Assembly (NCBI RefSeq): GCF_963855985.1
Contig: NC_087117.1
Coordinates: 7,203,001 to 7,267,000, forward strand
DNA: 64,000 bases
Reading direction: 5' to 3'
From: Ostrinia nubilalis
Taxonomy: Eukaryota; Arthropoda; Insecta; Lepidoptera; Crambidae
Positions 58,696-64,000 of the stretch are shown piece by piece; the first letter of the stretch is position 1, and each line of letters begins with the position of its first letter. A program made the position numbers and the translations under genes. The notes under the pieces are model-generated. The model saw only the letters and a list, made by a program, of their open reading frames with translations, was not told where the DNA came from and made no database searches.

Positions 58696-59284
58696 TATAC
58701 TTATTTTTTGCAATAAACTCGGACAAACGAGTGAACCCAGATAAAAGACCGAAACGAGAGTACCCGACTGTTGCTTGACTTTCTGTCTCCTGTGGTTGTT
58801 TAGCACAGGCACTCTCGAGTTGATGCTAACATTGCCTCAATTCAAGTAACAGCCGCGATCTTCGTCTTGGTCTTTTATCTCCGTCATTTGTCCCTGTTCC
58901 GACGCGATCTTTAGTGAGAACCAGTTAGCGCAACCATCAAGAAACAAAACCTAGTTCGACAATGACGCCAATTGGAATGCAAATACGAAGGGTGGGCTAT
59001 TATTGTGTTTGAGCTCACAAGTTGCCACTACTATCAAAAGACAGTACATATTATTCGTCGGTAGCGCTCATTGGTGAAAAATTGATATCACACTCGAATT
59101 ACAGATCTTAGGTACTCATTAGTGGCAAACTAGTAATGAGGATCAGTACTGTTGTAGAAAATTCAATAAAACTAGTATCTACGTTAATCTTTAAGACATA
59201 AGAAAGATATATCTTTTTGAATTATCCAAATCGGACCATTACTTACGAAGATATTAAGTAATAAACATAGGCCGTTTTTGCCGC
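58696..59284. other. Intron, unassigned
   Basis: A loose inverted pair AAGACCGAAACGAG/CTTGGTCTTTTATCTC is visible at 58745-58880; no exon signal. Confidence 0.4.
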
Positions 59285-60800
59285 TAAAAGTCAACGTACG
59301 CAGGGCCGCATGACGTCATTATATCCGAATCGAGCGCAGCCGGCGTACTATTGGGATGAAAAATTTTTTTTTCCAGCTAAACTATCAGTTTTAGAAAAAA
59401 ACTTTTAATAACATTTATTCATCAAAATAAAGTAACCTATCGACCAGTATTTTTTAAAAATAAAAATTGTGAAAAAAAGTATCGATATGTCCAAAAACCA
59501 CATTTTCATAGGATTCGATGCAATGCGGAGACGCGGTTGGGGTGAGTGTAACTTAATGATTGTTTGTATTGAACATAATAATACATAATATGATGCTAAT
59601 ACCCAGTTTCTGGCCTGGGGGGGGGGGGGATAAGTCATACCCAGCTTATAGCCTGGGGGGAGGGGCAAGCCTTACCCAGCTTCTGGCCTTGGTGGGAGGG
59701 GGGGAGAGGCAAGTTATACCCAGTTTCTGGCCGGGGGGGGGGGGGGGGGGTAAGTCATACCCAGCTTCTGGCCGAGGGGGAGTCATACCTAGCTTATGCT
59801 TATGGACTGGGGGAAGGGGCTAGCCTTACCCTTCTTCTTCTGCTTCTGGCCTTGGTGGGAGGGGGGGGTCAAGTCATAACCAGTTTCTATGGGCTGGGGG
59901 GAGGGGCTAGCATTACCCAGCTTCTGGCCTGGGGGGAGGGGGGGAGGGGTCAAGTCATACCCAGTTTCTGGCCTGGGGGGGGTATGTAATACCCAGCTTC
60001 TGGCCGAGGGGAGTCATACGCAGCTTATGCTTATGGGCTGAGGGGAGGGGCTAGCCTTACCCAGCTTCTGTCCTGGGGGGAGGGGGGGGGGGTCAAGTCA
60101 TACCCAGTTTCGGGCCTGGGGGGGGGGGGGGTAAATCATACCCAACTTCTGGCCGAGGAAGAAGTCATGCCCAGCTTATGACCTGGGGAGAGGAAGGGGG
60201 CGGGGGAGTCATACCCAGCTTCTAGGCTAAGATTAAATAGATTTCCAGGAGGGAGCAGCTGTCCTTTCCTGCAGCAGCTGGCCCGCCCATGGGAAAGGCG
60301 AATAGATAGGTAGGTACGTAGGTTTAACTCAGAAAAACTAAATAACAGGTAGGTATTGCGTAAGTACATCGAAATGATCTTCATAGCAATGTCTTGTAGC
60401 CTAGGCAGAGTGTATCTGCCTCAGCTATACCTTATTGTTAGAAGTAAATAAATTAATACTTATATATTTTTATATTTTACTTGGAAGAAGATATGACTCT
60501 AACAACACTTAATATGAACACTTTATTTGAATAAATCGCCAAATATACCACCGCGGAGACCCCAATCGCGTCTCTGCGTTCCATTGAATCGTATGAGCGT
60601 ATGGATTTTTTGCGTTATTTTTCACAATTTCTATTTTTAAAAATTACCTATCGATAGCTTACTTTATTCTGATGAATAAATGTCATTATAAGTTTTTCTC
60701 TAAAACTGATAGTTTGGCTAGAAAAAAATATTTTCTATCCACGCAGTACGCCGGCAGCGTTCGGATCGGATATAATGACGTCATCGTCCCCGCGCCGGGC
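59285..60800. mobile_element. Foldback element enclosing a G-run minisatellite
   Basis: Left arm 59285-59555 and right arm 60548-60800 are diverged complements (ATGACGTCATTATATCCGA, TAAACTATCAGTTTTAGAAA, GGAGACGCGGTTGGGG). Between them lies the G-rich array. Confidence 0.75.
59590..60235 (+). repeat. G-run minisatellite
   Basis: About 12-15 diverged units of GTCATACCCAGCTTCTGGCC followed by runs of 6-18 G. Unit length is irregular because of the homopolymers. Confidence 0.9.
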
Positions 60801-61035
60801 GGTCAGTGAACTTCAGTGGCGGATTTACAAATTTGCCGCTAGTAGGCGATTCAATTTTTGCCGCCCCTACCTACTGACTTTTGAAATTCAATACGTTAGT
60901 TTAATCCCGTTATTAGTATGATTGTGAACTTAATGATATTTTTCTGTAAGTTAATAGATTATTATTGCAACCCGCTATGTACTGAAGAGTTTAATGTTGA
61001 CCTAAAAACAGCAGTCTATGTACTAATCCTAAGAT

Positions 61036-62840
61036 GGGGAAACGAAAACTGTACCTACATTTTTATAGAACTTTAACTATTGCAATTTAAAGAAAATTTT
61101 ATGCAATTTATTTTTAAATTTACCTTTATTAAATTACATCGCCCAGGAGATTTCCTTGACGCTTACAACATTCGATCAACATACTTTACATCAAAATCTT
61201 GGAATGCGTTCGTCAGAATTACCTCGAAACCTATTTAAAATTTTTTGTCGAATGCTCAGTTTCAGTTGCTGCATGGTTGTTGGATTATAAAAATATACTC
61301 TATTCTTAATGTAACACCACAAAAAATAATTTTCTGGAGTGAGATCAGGGCTTCCTGGTGGCCAGGAGATGTCACCCCTGCCTGAAATTATTTTTTTGTG
61401 GGAACATGTCTCTTACCATCTAAATGTTGCAAGTTAACTTAGCAAGTTAACTTTTATCTCTCATGTTGATAAGGCGGTCACTAAAGCTGCCCGTATGCTT
61501 GGCTTTCTAAAACGAAATAGTAAAGGTTTTAAGCAGAGCACTAAAATCATCCTCTATAATGCACTGGTGCGCAGTAACCTAGAGTATGCTTCCACATCGT
61601 GGAATCCATAGATGGAGTATGGATTCCATACTACGCCATACACTCTCAGAGGGTGGAAAGTGTTCAGCGCGCTTTCACCAGACATCTCGCCTTCTGCTCC
61701 AGCGAATTTTCCCATAGAGCTCCCTATACACAGCGCCTCGACAAGCTCAAAATGTCCTCTCTCAGCGACCGTAGACTTCTTTTAAGCATGTGTTTTTTGC
61801 ACAAGCTTTTGAATGGTCAGGTGAGGTGTGTAAAAAATGTTCTCAGTTGAAGTGTGACACGTAGCCCCATCTTGATGAAACCAAGCGCTCCGGTCATAAC
61901 CTTGCGAATCTTGCAGCTTTGAAATCAAAAAACTTTTTAGCCTACCAGTATAGCGCTCTCAAAAATTAATCATCCTTTCAATGCAACAAACCAATTAAGC
62001 AGTGGTGAAATCCCACTGCCTCTAAGAAGCGCTAATCTCATTCCAGCAGGCTTCTGTGCAGAGCAGAGTATAGGTACTCTAATAATTCAAAAACTCTGCA
62101 GCATTCATCCATCCTGAATCCATTTTGAGGTAACTCTAAGGCCTCAGCCTCGAACTTAGCGGGCAGCGGGGCGGCGGCGGCGGCGGCGCGGGAGCGGGGC
62201 GGGCAACGCAGACCCGTTCTCGAAACCAGCGGGCAGCTCGCGCGGCGCTTTAGCGGCGAAGTGTTGTGTTCGGGGTTGTGTTGTCGAGATATTTGTTTTT
62301 ATTCGCGAACGAAATGTCTGAACAACGGCGACAATTTTATTTCGATTCAAATTTATTCCTTACGCTCGATTTATTGTGGGCAAAAGAAGGAGTGCGCTGC
62401 CCGCTCGTTGCCCGCTCCCTCGCCGCTGCCCGCTCGTTGCCCGCTCCCTCGCCGCTGCCCGCTCGTTGCCCGCTCCGGCGCCTCTGCCGCGCCGCTGTTT
62501 TCGAGAACCGGTCTATTTGATTTTACGCATAAGATCCTGCTGCTCCCGCCCCGCCGCCGCTCCCGCGCCGCTGCCCGCTAAGTTCGAGGCTGAGGCCTTA
62601 GAGTTACCTCAAAATGGATTCAGGATGGATGAATGCTGCAGAGTTTTGTACCTATACTCTGCTGGAATGAGATTAGCGAAAGTTTTCCAAAATGTTGATG
62701 TATGCTGACCGAATGTTGTAAACGTCAAGGGAATCACATGTACGATAAAATTTATAAAAGAAAGTAAATTTTAAAATAAATTGCACTACCTTTAAATTGC
62801 AATAGCTAAAGTTCTACAAAAATTTACAGTTTTCGTTTCC
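61036..62840. mobile_element. Nested foldback element with GC-rich core
   Basis: Outer arms 61036-61215 and 62690-62840 are complementary (GGAAACGAAAACTGTA, TGCAATTTAAAG); inner arms ~62030-62160 and 62578-62690 are near-perfect complements (GCATTCATCCATCCTGAATC). The core 62160-62575 is CpG-rich with a CCCGCTCGTTGCCCGCTCCC tandem at 62398-62480. Confidence 0.78.
61450..61853 (+). mobile_element. LINE RT C-terminal fragment, degenerate
   Basis: + strand, one frame break near 61600: AARMLGFLKRNSKGF and ALVRSNLEYAST, then YYAIHSQRVESVQRAFTRHL. This is the C-terminal domain of a Jockey/RTE-like RT. It sits inside a large foldback element. Confidence 0.8.
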
Positions 62841-63349
62841 TTGAATTTTCAAAAGTGAATTTTCTTCTGGGCCACCCTGTAAAACAATATACACGAAGTT
62901 GTGGAGAGTTGGTGCTCGTGCTAGGCTCCGGAGATCCTGTGTTACTAGTCTTTTATTTTATTTTTATTGAAACGCTATTGGAATATTTTAAAATTCATGA
63001 TCACATAAGTACCTAAGTATATATTACAGTGCGTTTATTAATCGTTTATTTATACAGGGTGTAAAAAAACCTATCACGAAGACTGAAACTACGCCTTCTG
63101 TACACCCAACCAAGTAATATTACAAAATATTATTGGTGGGAAATATTTTTTATTTTTATGATTAAAAAAAATACAATATTCCGCAGCCCGCAATGTACAG
63201 CGCGCCACGCAACGCAATGACCGTGCCTATGTGTGTGTGAGTGTATTGGAGCGTACGCGCTTTCCCGCCACTACCTACCGCGACCGCAGAAGTATTTTGT
63301 ACACAAAATTACCAGATTATTCACTTCCTACATTTAAAAAACACATTCC

Positions 63350-63802
63350 TTTAGCATTTGTTTAGGTTTAGAACTAAGTACTTACCGACTAATCCCCTTC
63401 GACGTCGTCTGGAATCGGCCGCTCCAACCGGACAAGTTGTGGCTCGAACTGACGGCCTTCCACGTGCAAGCAAACGCGTGCCAGGTAAATCGTGTTTTGA
63501 TGCGCGCTCCAGTATTCCTTCACGTACAGACCGGTATTTAAGTTCCTCAAATCCGACACAATACACGCCTAGACGAGGCCACAACGAGGCGGACGGAGGC
63601 ACAATCGGCTGATTGTCCAACAGACGTTGTACAGCCAGAACAATAATACGTGCATCAGTACGGTGGTGCGCTGTAGGATGTTCAGCCCGATACCTACAGC
63701 CTGCAGGGCTTCAGATGCGTTTCCACGTGCCCTCCCATAACAGTAAACCATGTTTACGTACTCACGAGCACTGTACGTATGGTTAGGCATCTTTCTAATA
63801 CA
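63350..63802 (-). pseudogene. Transposon ORF remnant with DUF4817-like helical domain
   Basis: Minus-strand MPNHTYSAREYVNMVYCYGR then ARGNASEAL matches the N-terminal DUF4817 helix domain of insect DNA-transposon proteins. A one-base frame change (near 63690) leads to a YRAEHPTAHHRTDARIIVLA-like continuation. An element end ACAGGGTGTAAAAAAACC is at about 63054. Broken frame, not a host gene. Confidence 0.65.
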
Positions 63803-64000
63803 CATTCACTATTACCACACTCACTATCACACGTTCACACACTAACTATCCGCACGAGAAAACAATCAAAAGTCGCAAGCGCATTCGACGGCCGAAGAAA
63901 CCGAACTGGCCGTAGGCGCGAGCGGCCCCTCGCAACAAAGGTACTGCCCCGCGCGGCGAGACTGACTGACCAATAACAGTCAAGCAATACGTCTATCGAA

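Noticed and set aside
59590..60235. Telomeric or subtelomeric repeat
   Set aside because: Insect telomere repeats are TTAGG-type; this is an irregular G-run minisatellite inside a foldback element.
62150..62600. CpG-rich stretch as the Lrrk promoter
   Set aside because: Exon a is an internal COR exon entered by a split codon, so the gene start must be beyond 64000; the core is inside a foldback element.
63569..63805. Host gene exon at the right edge
   Set aside because: It matches a transposon-associated DUF4817-like domain and is frameshifted.

Overview
This window reads as an insect nuclear genome, most likely a moth or butterfly. There are no bacterial-style operons. One multi-exon gene with GT..AG introns sits among tRNA-derived SINEs, RTE-type LINE tails ending in (ATG)n, a BEL/Pao LTR element and many short foldback or MITE elements of kinds common in Lepidoptera. 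The order-level call is inference from repeat content; no marker gene proves it.

The only host gene I can support lies on the minus strand and crosses almost the whole window. I assembled 21 exons by hand (58253 down to 1065). Every junction has AG/GT splice sites and every split codon joins in phase, giving 979 codons of open frame. In order they encode the end of a COR domain, a linker with a charged low-complexity stretch, a complete tyrosine-kinase-like kinase domain (GRGAFGTV loop, VALKAL lysine, YRDLK catalytic loop, DYG, APE) and a WD40-like region. This is a LRRK (ROCO) protein, closer to LRRK1/insect Lrrk than to LRRK2 in the motifs I can recall. The LRR and ROC parts must lie beyond the right edge and the C-terminus beyond the left edge.

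The striking feature is the structure of the introns. Eight of the 21 exons (those beginning at 58087, 56964, 52013, 46467, 44905, 30457, 25460 and 10192) have had their 3' end, together with the 5' splice site, tandemly duplicated into the intron that follows. The resulting arrays run from a few hundred bp to over 4 kb. Their units differ in sequence and length (about 20 bp to 190 bp), but the polarity is always the same: the exon end and donor are copied, never the acceptor side. Several copies are long enough to be decoy or cassette exons; the kinase-tail exon has four further near-complete, in-phase copies.

The rest is layered transposon debris. It includes a deleted BEL/Pao element with two 204-bp LTRs that look identical and a 5-bp target duplication (10531-14485); LINE reverse-transcriptase fragments (8.1-8.8, 40.9-41.3, 43.9-44.4 and 61.4-61.9 kb); RTE tails; SINEs; a family of palindromic MITEs in seven places; hAT- and Harbinger-like MITEs with target duplications; a roughly 1.3-kb palindrome (35.4-36.7 kb); a G-run minisatellite (59.6-60.2 kb); and a nested 3.7-kb insertion that splits one MITE (18611-22296). 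The right-hand 5.7 kb is intron with transposon remnants, including a DUF4817-like domain at 63.35-63.8 kb.
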